From Pseudescherichia sp031979925 (GTDB taxonomy: Bacteria > Pseudomonadota > Gammaproteobacteria > Enterobacterales > Enterobacteriaceae), in NCBI RefSeq assembly GCF_031979925.1, contig NZ_DALZFB010000004.1, forward strand, positions 124,001-188,000: a stretch of DNA of 64,000 nucleotides. The letters run 5' to 3'. Under the pieces are notes generated by a model. It searched no databases. It was not told where the DNA came from and worked only from the letters and a program-made list of their open reading frames with translations. How positions within the stretch are numbered: the first letter of the stretch is position 1; every line of letters starts with the position of its first letter. The position numbers and the translations under genes were made by a program. Shown here one piece after another: positions 26,814-35,754 of this stretch.

Positions 26814-27583
26814 GCGTTTTTCTCCCTGGTAGGATCGGGATCGCCGGGCAAGCGGGTGATGCGCGCCTGACGGGCCTGATCTTCATCGAATTGTTTAATG
26901 GTGGTGTGGACAAAACCCAGATGCGCCATCATCGCCTTACGCGCGGCCTCGGCGTCGCCGGTCAGAATGGCGTCGAGCACGGCCTGGTGCTGTTCGGTGA
27001 GCTGGGCGAATACCGGTGGGACCTGGTACATACGCTGGCGGCTCTGCTTAACCGACGACTGCAGCAGATCGAAGAAGCCGCGCATGGTCTGCAACAGCAC
27101 CACGTTGTGTGACGCTTCGGCGATCGCCAGATGAAAACGCACGTCCGCCTGCGAGGCGATGTCCGGATCCTTACTCTGGGTCGCTTCATAGCAGGCCCGC
27201 AGCTTCTCTTTATCAGCTTCGGTGGCGCGCATCGCCGCGTGCCAGGCGGTGCTGGCCTCGATGGCGTGGCGGGCTTCGAGAATATCAAAGCTGTAATCCG
27301 GGTCGTGCTCCAGCAGGGTTTTCAGCGGCTGGACAATATTTTGCTCAGACCATTCGTCGTGCTGCCAGCGTACAAAGGTGCCGCCGCCGCGACGGCTCAG
27401 CAGCACCCCTTCGTTCACCAAAGTAGCCAGCGCTTCACGCAGCGAATTACGCGATACGCCAAGCTGCGTGGCCAGCTGGCGCTCGGCGGGCAGCTTCATG
27501 CCCGCCTCCAGCTGCTGCTCTTTTATCAGCGCCCGCACGCGAGAGGCGATCTCATCGGAGAGGCGTTTAGGCATGACAATCAC
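26810..27583 (-). CDS. lldR: GntR/FadR-family regulator of L-lactate utilisation
   Basis: N-terminal winged helix (SDEIASRVRALIKEQQLEAG, LGVSRNSLREALATLVNEGVL, RRGGGTFVRW) and a C-terminal FCD ligand domain (ARHAIEAS, RFHLAIAEASHN, HQAVLDAILTGD) that senses L-lactate. It represses or activates lldPRD by binding two operators, both visible upstream of lldP. Overlaps lldP and lldD by 4 bp each, so the three are one transcript. Confidence 0.95.
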   Translation of the reverse strand: MIVMPKRLSDEIASRVRALIKEQQLEAGMKLPAERQLATQLGVSRNSLREALATLVNEGVLLSRRGGGTFVRWQHDEWSEQNIVQPLKTLLEHDPDYSFDILEARHAIEASTAWHAAMRATEADKEKLRACYEATQSKDPDIASQADVRFHLAIAEASHNVVLLQTMRGFFDLLQSSVKQSRQRMYQVPPVFAQLTEQHQAVLDAILTGDAEAARKAMMAHLGFVHTTIKQFDEDQARQARITRLPGDPDPTREKNA

Positions 27584-29235
27584 GGGATCATCCAGGTTAA
27601 GACATAGGCCTGAAGGGTGGTAATAACCCCCACCATGCAGGTGAAAATCAGGCTGTGCTTCACGGTGAAGCGGAACAGATCCGACTCTTTACCCACCAGC
27701 CCCACCGCCGCGCAGGCAATGGCGATAGACTGCGGGGAGATCATCTTGCCCGTCACGCCGCCGGTGGTGTTGGCCGCAACCAGCAGCACATCCGAAACGC
27801 CAATCTGCTGCGCCGCTGTCGCCTGCAGGGCGGCGAACAGGGCGTTCGACGAGGTATCGGAGCCGGTAAGGAATACCCCCAGCCAGCCGAGGAACGGCGA
27901 GAAGAAGGTAAAGGCGTTACCGGTATGGGCCAGCGCCAGGGCCAGGGTTGAGGAGAGACCGGAGTAGTTCGAGATAAAGGCGAACGCCAGCACCATGCCG
28001 ATGGAGTAGATGGGCAGGGCCAGCTCTTTCAGCGTGCTGGCGAAGGTCTGCACTGCCGCCGCGGGCTTCATACGCAGCCAGACGATGGAGAGCAGAGCAG
28101 CAAACAGGATCGCCGTCCCGGTAGCCGAGAACCAGTCAAATTTATAGACCGCCGCATAGGGCGTTGCCGCGTTGACCACCGGCGGCATACGGGCCACCAG
28201 CTTGTCCAGATACGGGACCGAAATGTTGATCACCATGTCGTACAGCGCCCCGCCCGGCGCAAACAGCGCTTTGAACGGCGGGACGCTCCACAGCGTTACC
28301 GTGGCGGTGAGGAACAGGAACGGCGACCACGCTTTGATAATCTGGCCCGCGCTGTAGCGGGTGCGCGTCAGGGTCTCATCGACCTGTGCGGCGCCCATAT
28401 CGCCGAAGCGGAAGATGCGCACCGGCTGCCAGCGTTTCAGGAACAGCGTCAGGCAGACCAGCGACACCAGCGAGGAGATAATGTCCGGCAGCTCGGGACC
28501 AATAAAGTTAGAGCTAAGGTACTGGGCGATGGCAAAGGAGCCACCCGCTACCATTACCGCTGGCCAGGTCTCTTTAATGCCGCGCCAGCCGTCCATAATC
28601 GCCATGATCCAGAACAGCACGATAATGGTTAAAAACGGCAGCTGACGGCCCACCATCTGGCCGATTTCGAAGCTATCCAGGCCTGTTACCTGCCCGGCCA
28701 CCAGAATCGGGATCCCCATCGCCCCGAAGGCGACCGGGGCGGTATTGACGATCAGGCACAGCCCGGCGGCATAGAGCGGATTAAAGCCCAGCCCGACCAG
28801 CAGCGCAGCGGTGATCGCCACCGGTGCGCCAAAGCCCGCCGCCCCTTCAAGGAATGCCCCGAATGAGAAGCCGACGATCAGCATTTGCAGGCGCTGGTCC
28901 GGCGTAATAGAGAGGATGGACGAGCGGATGATGTCGAACTGCCCGGTCTTGACCGAGATTTTGTAGACAAACACCGCAGCGATAATGATCCACGCAATCG
29001 GCCACAGGCCGTAGAAGAAGCCATACACCACCGACGCCATGGCGCGATCGACGGGCATTTTGTAGAAAAAGAGCGCCACCAGCAGGGCGATGGCGACGGT
29101 GTATGTCGCGGCAAGGTAGCCCTTCAGCTTGAGCTTAATCAGCGCGAAGAAGAAGAACAGGATCGGCAGGGATGCGATCAGGCTCGACAGCCAGATGTTA
29201 CCGGCCGGATCGTAGTTTTGTTGCCACAGGCTCAT
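27580..29235 (-). CDS. lldP: L-lactate permease
   Basis: Inner-membrane proton/lactate symporter of the LctP family with about 12-14 hydrophobic segments. Characteristic blocks: FGAFLEGAAGFGAPVAITAALLVGLGF, TGSDTSSNALFAALQ and ANTTGGVTGKMISPQSIAIA. I use the ATG at 29235 that gives MSLWQQNYDPAGN and 551 residues, the E. coli length, rather than the 17-codon upstream extension. First gene of lldPRD. Confidence 0.96.
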   Translation of the reverse strand: MSLWQQNYDPAGNIWLSSLIASLPILFFFFALIKLKLKGYLAATYTVAIALLVALFFYKMPVDRAMASVVYGFFYGLWPIAWIIIAAVFVYKISVKTGQFDIIRSSILSITPDQRLQMLIVGFSFGAFLEGAAGFGAPVAITAALLVGLGFNPLYAAGLCLIVNTAPVAFGAMGIPILVAGQVTGLDSFEIGQMVGRQLPFLTIIVLFWIMAIMDGWRGIKETWPAVMVAGGSFAIAQYLSSNFIGPELPDIISSLVSLVCLTLFLKRWQPVRIFRFGDMGAAQVDETLTRTRYSAGQIIKAWSPFLFLTATVTLWSVPPFKALFAPGGALYDMVINISVPYLDKLVARMPPVVNAATPYAAVYKFDWFSATGTAILFAALLSIVWLRMKPAAAVQTFASTLKELALPIYSIGMVLAFAFISNYSGLSSTLALALAHTGNAFTFFSPFLGWLGVFLTGSDTSSNALFAALQATAAQQIGVSDVLLVAANTTGGVTGKMISPQSIAIACAAVGLVGKESDLFRFTVKHSLIFTCMVGVITTLQAYVLTWMIP

Positions 29236-29308
29236 TGCGTGTCTCCTGGGACCCTTCTGGCCGATCGGCGGTGAGTCTGCGCTCATCTCTGCGTCACAGT
29301 CAGTGTAA

Positions 29309-29325
29309 AAGTGGTCCAGCCAATT
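29309..29325. promoter_or_regulatory. LldR operator, promoter-proximal (O2-like)
   Basis: AAGTGGTCCAGCCAATT: 6-bp inverted arms with one mismatch around a 5-bp centre. Same architecture as the perfect copy 126 bp upstream. The spacing agrees with the two-operator arrangement known for E. coli lldPRD (O1 and O2 about 127 bp apart). Confidence 0.75.
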
Positions 29326-29354
29326 GGGTTGTGTAGGGTTTATGACAACAAATG

Positions 29355-29369
29355 GTTAATCAGATGTTA
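29355..29369 (+). promoter_or_regulatory. ArcA-P box in the lldP promoter region
   Basis: GTTAATCAGATGTTA matches the ArcA consensus GTTAATTAAATGTTA at 13 of 15 positions and lies between the two LldR operators. Repression of lldPRD by ArcA under low oxygen is established in E. coli. Confidence 0.65.
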
Positions 29370-29434
29370 TGTTTCAGCAATGGGTTTGTAGGTGGAAATC
29401 GTGGAAGTGTGAAGCGCAGGGCGGTTGGTTCAGG

Positions 29435-29451
29435 AATTGGTAGGGCCAATT
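29435..29451. promoter_or_regulatory. LldR operator, distal (O1-like)
   Basis: AATTGGTAGGGCCAATT is a perfect inverted repeat (AATTGG / CCAATT) with a 5-bp centre, 59 bp from the 3' end of the large helicase gene. This is the last recognisable lld control element before the inserted gene. Confidence 0.8.
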
Positions 29452-29509
29452 TCGCGAGAAGGTGATGTGAATAGATAGACTCCTCACGAAAATGGCATTA
29501 TATGAGAGA

Positions 29510-32500
29510 TCAGATCACTTTTTTGATTTCTTCTGCCTCCACATGAGTGATGAGTCCGTCGCTTTGTCTTAGGGTATTGTCTTTAATCTGTTGCCCAATA
29601 ACATCCGAAATAACTCGCTTTAAAACGCTACTGGTTGTTTTGAAACCAAGCATTCGTGATACAGCTAAAATGATTTCGTCCTCCGTTGCACCCAAACTGG
29701 TTTTAACTACTTCAATTGCGCCCGTCGCAATTTCTTTTGAAGCAATCATTTCCGGCTTGCGTAGACCTGCTGATGAAACGTTTTGCCTGTTTCGCAATCG
29801 AGTTATCACATCTGTATGGAAGAAGAAGCCATTTTCCTGAGAAATTTTGCCCTTTTTGCATGCTATATGAGCAGCCTGACTAACAACATTTTCTATGCGT
29901 GCTCCGGCGCGTTGCAGTCCCCACGCTGTACGTAAACGAGTAATAATTTCGTTTAAATGAACAGGGGATTCCGTAAAGACAATTTTTTCGATCATGTCTG
30001 CAAGAATGCCGGTGGGAGTTTCATGTAAAGCGTAAGCAAAATTCGCTTCAGGTTGCGATTCTTCATAGTTTATCGATTGCTCATTAGCAGGAGCTGTTTT
30101 ATCTAAACCGACCTCAATAACGTTCTCCCGTTCAACTGTTAGGATTTCAATAGGAACAGCACGGGAATTTGATGATTTGTGCTCAAGCCTGCTGTTGAGT
30201 TCATCCTTCGCATTTTCAATAGCTTTGATTACTTTTTGCAGCTGTTCTTCCGGTCGTTGGAACCAATCAGTACTCCAAATACGATGGATGATCCACCCGT
30301 GATCTTCCAGTACAGCCTGACGTAAGCGATCACGTTCCCGAGCTGAGCGAGATGAATGATAAGCACTACCATCACATTCTATTCCCAGAAGATAACGTCC
30401 TGGGAGTTCTGGATCTGCGATTGCCAGATCAATAAAGAAACCTGCAATCCCAACTTGTGGATGCACCTGATAGCCTTTAGCTTGCAACGCTGCCGCGACT
30501 TGTTCTTCAAATACGCTGTCCATAGGTCGTCCTGAAGGCGTAGACATTGATAAACGTCCAGTGCGGGCATATTGAAGGAAAAGTTTGAACGCTAATACGC
30601 CGACACCTTTTGCGCGTTCAAGATCAATATCTTCATCGGTGATAGAAGCAAAAACTTCACACCGGCGTTTTGCTCGACTGATTAAAACGTTTAAGCGTCG
30701 CTCACCCCCTTGCGAACCCAGGGGGCCAAATCGCATAGCGAGATATCCTTGTGCATTTCGTGCATATCCCACCGAAATCATAATGACATCTCGCTCATCA
30801 CCCTGGATATTCTCAAGGTTTTTAATGAAGAATGGCTCTCCTGGATGGGCATGGAAAAAATCTTCATATTGTGGATTCAAGCGGCGAAGGAGTTCTAACT
30901 CATCCTGGATCGCTTTACGCTGGGATACAGAAAATGTTGCGACGCCTAACGAAAGTTCAGGATTTGACTGAATGTGCTCAAGTATTGCAGTTGCGACTCT
31001 CTTTGCCTCTATTGGATTGGCTTTGCTGGCACCTGACTCAAAAATACCTTTTTCCACATAATGGAATCTTAAGCCCATCCCGGCCTCTTCTGTATAGGGG
31101 CTTGGTACGATAAACAGCTTATTCTCATAAAACTGGCTATTTGAAACAGCAATAAGTGATTGATGTCGGCTTCGATAATGCCAGCGCAGCATACGCTGTG
31201 GTAATCCCCTGGCTACAAACAGACCGAGGATGCTCTCAATATCCGCAACTTGGGTTGTATCATCTTCGTCATCGTTACTCGCTTCAGTCATCCGTGAGAA
31301 AAAGCTAGTTGGAGGCAACTGTCTTTCATCTCCTACGACGACAACTTGTTGGCAACGCGCAATTGCACCGATAGCGTCAACGGGCTGGATCTGGCTGGCT
31401 TCATCCATCACTAATAAATCGAATTTTTGTTTTCCCGGCACCAAAAATTGCGCTACTGAAAGTGGGCTCATCATTATAACTGGCTTCAATGCTTGAATCG
31501 CTGGGCCAGCTTTTAGCATCAGTTGACGAATAGGCATATGTCCCCTTTTTCTCGCCATTTCAGCACGTAACACACCCACTGGCCCAGCCGTACCAACTTT
31601 AGAAGGAATACGACGATGATGGGCTCGAGCGACTTCCAGACTTGAGGTTTTTATACGTCGTATATCCATCTCGGCGAAATAATTTACTTTACGAGTATGC
31701 AGTTCCCCATCAAAACGAGTAAGCGAAGGTAGTTCATTAGCCATTAATGTAAATAGTGACTCGTAATAAGAGTACTCAACGGATGTATAGCATTGGGTAA
31801 GAGGCAAACGTCTATCTTCGAGTCTATCAATAACCTCCGATAGCCCCTGCTGGATAGCCTGGCTACGGCGATGTTGCCAGGCTACCCATTTTGATAGTTG
31901 TTCAGCATGTTCTACCCAAGAAGCTAGTTTGCTACTTATGCTATTAATACTTAACAGGCCGTCAGTATCCGAATGGAAAAGGTCTTCAAACGTAGAGCTC
32001 AGTTCTTTGGCAAGGTCTTTTAATTCGTCGAGTATAGAAGAATGTGTCACAGTTAGCTGAGTAACCGAATCGATTAATCCTTCCCGGTTTTTGATAGTCG
32101 CACAGATGAATCGTAAATTATCATACTCTGCTATCCATTCATAATCGCGGATAAGACGATCCCAATTTGATTGACTACTTAACCATGCAGAACCAAACGC
32201 ATCTTTTCCAAGTTCTGATTGAGATTCGATAGCTTTCTTTTTGTACTGAAGATCAACGATTTTCTCAACCAGAGTTAAACGTTCATCAAGATGTTCAGCG
32301 GGTTCTTTTATAATCTGATGTGAATTTGAATCGATGCGAACGAGTTTTTGCACGAGCGCTTCAATAAAATTTAACGGTACTCGTTTGATAGAGTAATGAT
32401 TATCAAACCAGGACTCTGGCGATTTTCCGAAAGCATTCCAGAGCTGATTTAATTCGATACTAGCCTTATCCAGAAGCTGCAATAATTCATTGCTAAGATG

Positions 32501-35077
32501 TTTTACCATTTCGCGATCGGAGAGCTGGCTTGCTAGTAAACGTGCTTCTGGACCGACTTCCTTAATAGTAGCCATCCATTCCACTAAAGCCTTTAGGGCG
32601 CTGCTGTCACTATGCTCTCCACGCCAATGTGGGCCAAATGCGCTATTGCCAAACTCATTACAACTTGCAATATGTTTTCGCAAGGCCTGTGCTTTAATGA
32701 TATTGTCCAGCATTTCGATCTGTTGTTGAACTGGCTGGTTAATATCTCGAATTAGCGATTTCAACAGCGAGCGAGAGCGCCGCCATTCACCATTGAAGAC
32801 TTTAAACATACCGGTGTGAATAGCGAGAGTGTGCCGAATTTGTGTTAGCTCGGTGTCCCAGACTGTCTCGAATACATGTGGCTCAACTTTCTGTCGCAAC
32901 GAATTTAAGCTGGCAATAGTATCAACTAACCCCATTGCTTGCTCGACCCCATGCTCCCACACTGAAGCGATAAATGCTTGTGGGCTTGCATCCGGTGCCT
33001 CTGCAACACGCAGACTGAGAGCAATAAGATTTTTGATGTCCTGGCTCGAAGCATAAACCGATTCGGTTCCTAGTTCTCTTGCCAGATTTGCTACTGCCTT
33101 CTGGATCTGTGGTAATAGGGGCAATAGTATTTTCGATGAGGCAAAACCAGTGGGTGAAAGGTCGCCAGGTATACTTTTTAATAAATCACGAAGCTCCAGG
33201 ATCGGGGTGTCAACTTGACCTTGATGAATGAAATTCTCAATCTCAAATAGATTGCTCTGAAAAGCTTTTCCTTCATTAACTAAGGTTTTTATTTCATTAC
33301 GTGAATTTGACCAAATCGGCGAAACTAAATTAGTTTCTTCAAATTCTGGAGCTCGTCTTATGATGTTAGCGCGCTCAACGATTTTAGCTATATCATTAAA
33401 GTGGGTGGGTTCGGGAGTTAACCCTATGAGGCTAGCCGTAGATGTAATTGAATCATGAAATGATTTTTCTTGAATTATCAAAGAATTAATTTTAAGAATT
33501 AATCGATCAATTTCCCCCGGTAAAATAGACTCTCGCCTTACTCCTTTCCATGGATGGTTCTGAGGAAGACCGATATCCTCGATACGCTCAACAATTTCTT
33601 TCACAAGATCCAAGCGTTTTATCAGATCGCTGTTACTCCACTCTTCAAAACCAGGAAGATTAAAGTCAGTTGGCGCTTGCCCGTTTTGGCGTAACCGAAC
33701 CAGTTGCCCAATTACCTGATAAGGGCTTAATCTCGAAGGGTAAAAAATTTTATGTAGTCGAGCAGGGTGCTCATTCAACGTATCACGAGCTTCTGTCAGA
33801 TTCTCAATTAATTCCTCTGGATATTCCCCACGTGGAGAACCTAAGTCCCAAACCCGTTTTAACTCTTCAAGCAGGATCCGTTTGTTGGCCTTGTTGCTAT
33901 GAAGCTCAAGGCAGGCATCACCTACACCAGTTTGGTCTAAACGCCTCTTCACTACTTCAAGGGCTGCCATTTTTTCTGCAACAAAAAGCACAGTTTTTCC
34001 ATCGGCGATAGCAGAGGCAATGATATTAGCTATAGTTTGTGATTTCCCTGTCCCTGGCGGGCCTTGTATTACCAGGTTTTTCCCTTTCCTAACCTCATGG
34101 ATAGCTAATGTCTGCGAACTATCGCTGTCCATAATGTGCAGCATGTCTTTCGGTAAAATAATGGGATCTATGGGACTCTCTTCAGGTAGAAGTCCATCAC
34201 TTTCGTCAAAGCCTTCTTCCATTAATGCACGTATAAGGTACTTAGAAGTAATCGCTTCTTCATCAGGCCAGTTCGCAGGATCTAAATCCCTATACATCAA
34301 AAACTTAGAAAATGAAAATAAGCCCAGGATAATGTCGTTAGCGTTGACTTCCCAATCGGCCTTCAATGCTATCGCTTTGTTAACGGCTTCGAGATAACTA
34401 CTAATATTAATTTCATCATTATCATCAGGTAACATCTCAGGCATCTTGATATGATGGACTCGTTCGAGAAAGGCTTCCAATGATAGGTTTGGTATAATGT
34501 CCTCAGGTCTTGCTTTTAGCTTGAATCTCTCTCCAGCATTGCCACGCTCAAGGCTTACTGGAACAAGTACCAAAGGCGCATAGCGGACATTTTCTTTATT
34601 AGCAGGATCGATCCACTTCAAAGTTCCCAGAGCGAGAAAAAGAATGTTAGCGCCTTGCTCTTCTTCAAGGGTTTTTGAGTCATGGTAGAGATCAAGCAGC
34701 CGAGTCTGAAGGCCTTTAGGGGTTAGTCGGGTTTGGAGCTTCGTATCAAGATGCTGCGATTTAGTCTCGGTGCTTGTTTCATCAAACTGATATATGAATT
34801 TTTTATCGTCAGATGGTTCATCTTCCAGCTCGATGTCTTCTTCCTTTCCTGATTTGCCATGAAGGAATGTGAACGTTTTTTTTTCGTTGACCAGAAAGTT
34901 ATAGATAAGCTCAGATCGCTCGTCGATGACCTCAAGAAAACGCGTGTTTTTAGACCTTGGAATGTTGAGTAGACGGTTCCGAGCCCCTAAATCTAGTAGT
35001 TCGGCTCGGGCTTTTTCGAGTTTTTGTTCTAACGAAAGGCCGTTATTTTGAAAGGTTGAGCGTTCAGTAGAATTCAT
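29510..35077 (-). CDS. Large DUF4011-SF1 helicase-DUF559/Vsr nuclease-DUF3320 protein; putative antiviral (Hhe-like)
   Basis: 1855-residue cytoplasmic protein. N-terminal DUF4011 region: LLDLGARNRLLN (27-38) and FLALGTLKWID (about 145). SF1 helicase: Walker A GPPGTGKS (339-346), a long, mostly helical insert (about 370-1180), Walker B DEAS (1225-1228), motif III VVVVGDERQLPP (1245-1256), then HYRSRH, IQGDERDVIMISVG and LNVLISRAKRR (about 1460). DUF559/MTES_1575 PD-(D/E)xK-type nuclease at about 1520-1620 with D1550 (FFIDLAI), E1567 and D1569 (GIECDGSAYHSS). C-terminal DUF3320-like region at about 1690-1760. The order matches the single-gene Hhe defence type (DUF4011-helicase-Vsr). AT-rich against its neighbours; no partner gene. 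Weak Shine-Dalgarno; a candidate -10 TATAAT lies at 35124-35129 on this strand. The reading frame is intact. Antiviral role inferred. Confidence 0.85.
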   Translation of the reverse strand: MNSTERSTFQNNGLSLEQKLEKARAELLDLGARNRLLNIPRSKNTRFLEVIDERSELIYNFLVNEKKTFTFLHGKSGKEEDIELEDEPSDDKKFIYQFDETSTETKSQHLDTKLQTRLTPKGLQTRLLDLYHDSKTLEEEQGANILFLALGTLKWIDPANKENVRYAPLVLVPVSLERGNAGERFKLKARPEDIIPNLSLEAFLERVHHIKMPEMLPDDNDEINISSYLEAVNKAIALKADWEVNANDIILGLFSFSKFLMYRDLDPANWPDEEAITSKYLIRALMEEGFDESDGLLPEESPIDPIILPKDMLHIMDSDSSQTLAIHEVRKGKNLVIQGPPGTGKSQTIANIIASAIADGKTVLFVAEKMAALEVVKRRLDQTGVGDACLELHSNKANKRILLEELKRVWDLGSPRGEYPEELIENLTEARDTLNEHPARLHKIFYPSRLSPYQVIGQLVRLRQNGQAPTDFNLPGFEEWSNSDLIKRLDLVKEIVERIEDIGLPQNHPWKGVRRESILPGEIDRLILKINSLIIQEKSFHDSITSTASLIGLTPEPTHFNDIAKIVERANIIRRAPEFEETNLVSPIWSNSRNEIKTLVNEGKAFQSNLFEIENFIHQGQVDTPILELRDLLKSIPGDLSPTGFASSKILLPLLPQIQKAVANLARELGTESVYASSQDIKNLIALSLRVAEAPDASPQAFIASVWEHGVEQAMGLVDTIASLNSLRQKVEPHVFETVWDTELTQIRHTLAIHTGMFKVFNGEWRRSRSLLKSLIRDINQPVQQQIEMLDNIIKAQALRKHIASCNEFGNSAFGPHWRGEHSDSSALKALVEWMATIKEVGPEARLLASQLSDREMVKHLSNELLQLLDKASIELNQLWNAFGKSPESWFDNHYSIKRVPLNFIEALVQKLVRIDSNSHQIIKEPAEHLDERLTLVEKIVDLQYKKKAIESQSELGKDAFGSAWLSSQSNWDRLIRDYEWIAEYDNLRFICATIKNREGLIDSVTQLTVTHSSILDELKDLAKELSSTFEDLFHSDTDGLLSINSISSKLASWVEHAEQLSKWVAWQHRRSQAIQQGLSEVIDRLEDRRLPLTQCYTSVEYSYYESLFTLMANELPSLTRFDGELHTRKVNYFAEMDIRRIKTSSLEVARAHHRRIPSKVGTAGPVGVLRAEMARKRGHMPIRQLMLKAGPAIQALKPVIMMSPLSVAQFLVPGKQKFDLLVMDEASQIQPVDAIGAIARCQQVVVVGDERQLPPTSFFSRMTEASNDDEDDTTQVADIESILGLFVARGLPQRMLRWHYRSRHQSLIAVSNSQFYENKLFIVPSPYTEEAGMGLRFHYVEKGIFESGASKANPIEAKRVATAILEHIQSNPELSLGVATFSVSQRKAIQDELELLRRLNPQYEDFFHAHPGEPFFIKNLENIQGDERDVIMISVGYARNAQGYLAMRFGPLGSQGGERRLNVLISRAKRRCEVFASITDEDIDLERAKGVGVLAFKLFLQYARTGRLSMSTPSGRPMDSVFEEQVAAALQAKGYQVHPQVGIAGFFIDLAIADPELPGRYLLGIECDGSAYHSSRSARERDRLRQAVLEDHGWIIHRIWSTDWFQRPEEQLQKVIKAIENAKDELNSRLEHKSSNSRAVPIEILTVERENVIEVGLDKTAPANEQSINYEESQPEANFAYALHETPTGILADMIEKIVFTESPVHLNEIITRLRTAWGLQRAGARIENVVSQAAHIACKKGKISQENGFFFHTDVITRLRNRQNVSSAGLRKPEMIASKEIATGAIEVVKTSLGATEDEIILAVSRMLGFKTTSSVLKRVISDVIGQQIKDNTLRQSDGLITHVEAEEIKKVI

Positions 35078-35263
35078 AAGTGAATAACCTAATTCAATGA
35101 CAAACCATCAAACCTATGAATATATTATATTTTATAGGTGTGCCGTATGTATTATTTAGATTTGCGAGTAGTTGATTTACTCTACTCTAATTAAAAGAAA
35201 TTGTGAACATATTCATGATTGACATGTCGGACAAAACATTTATTGGACCAAGGTCCTTTAACT

Positions 35264-35306
35264 AATAAAAAAGCCCAACACATCCATATAAAAAATGTAT
35301 TGGGCT
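35264..35306 (-). terminator. Intrinsic terminator downstream of yibL
   Basis: Read on the minus strand: agcccaatacat and atgtgttgggct arms (one mismatch), then tttttta. It ends the mtl/yibL transcripts 28 bp after yibL and insulates the inserted helicase gene. The rest of 35078-35263 is AT-rich with a small ggacc-aa-ggtcc repeat (35245-35256) and no gene. Confidence 0.85.
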
Positions 35307-35333
35307 ATTAAATATAGACTTAAGTTAAATTAA

Positions 35334-35696
35334 TCAGAACTCGGTCTTGGCGAAGCCGGTCATCTCTTTCAGGCCCATCTCACGGCCCAGGGCGGTCATC
35401 GGGTGCACCACCACCAGCCCGCGCGCGCTCTTCTTCAGCTTGCCCATGTCGGCCTGCTCTTTTTTGGTGATCGCCCGGCGGTAGGGCAGATCCATCAGCT
35501 TCTGCGCCTCTTTGCTCAGCTTCTGGCCGTGCACTTCGCGCAGGCGAGTAATCTCCGCTTCCAGCGTCTCTTTCTCTTTTTCCAGCTCGGCATACTTCTC
35601 GGCAGACTCAACCAGCGACAGGGCAGCCTGCTGGTGGCGGATAGCATCAAGGCGATCGCTCAGGCGTTTAATTTCGTTCTTTTCGATTTCTTTCAT
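35334..35696 (-). CDS. yibL: YibL, ribosome-associated protein
   Basis: 120-residue, highly charged, mostly helical protein beginning MKEIEKNEIKRLSDRLDAIRHQQAAL with a heptad-like pattern to about residue 60, then KLMDLPYRRAITKKEQADMGKLKKSARGLVVVHPM. Length and sequence match enterobacterial YibL, reported to associate with ribosomes; its function is not settled. Follows mtlR by 58 bp in the same direction. Confidence 0.93.
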   Translation of the reverse strand: MKEIEKNEIKRLSDRLDAIRHQQAALSLVESAEKYAELEKEKETLEAEITRLREVHGQKLSKEAQKLMDLPYRRAITKKEQADMGKLKKSARGLVVVHPMTALGREMGLKEMTGFAKTEF

Positions 35697-35754
35697 AACG
35701 GATAACTCTAAAAACAGGGGAATTACTGCAAAGGATACACTAATGTGCGCAACG

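Noticed and set aside
35245..35256. ggacc-aa-ggtcc as an LldR-like operator or insertion scar
   Set aside because: Arms are only 5 bp and do not match AATTGG; there is no second copy at the other island border.
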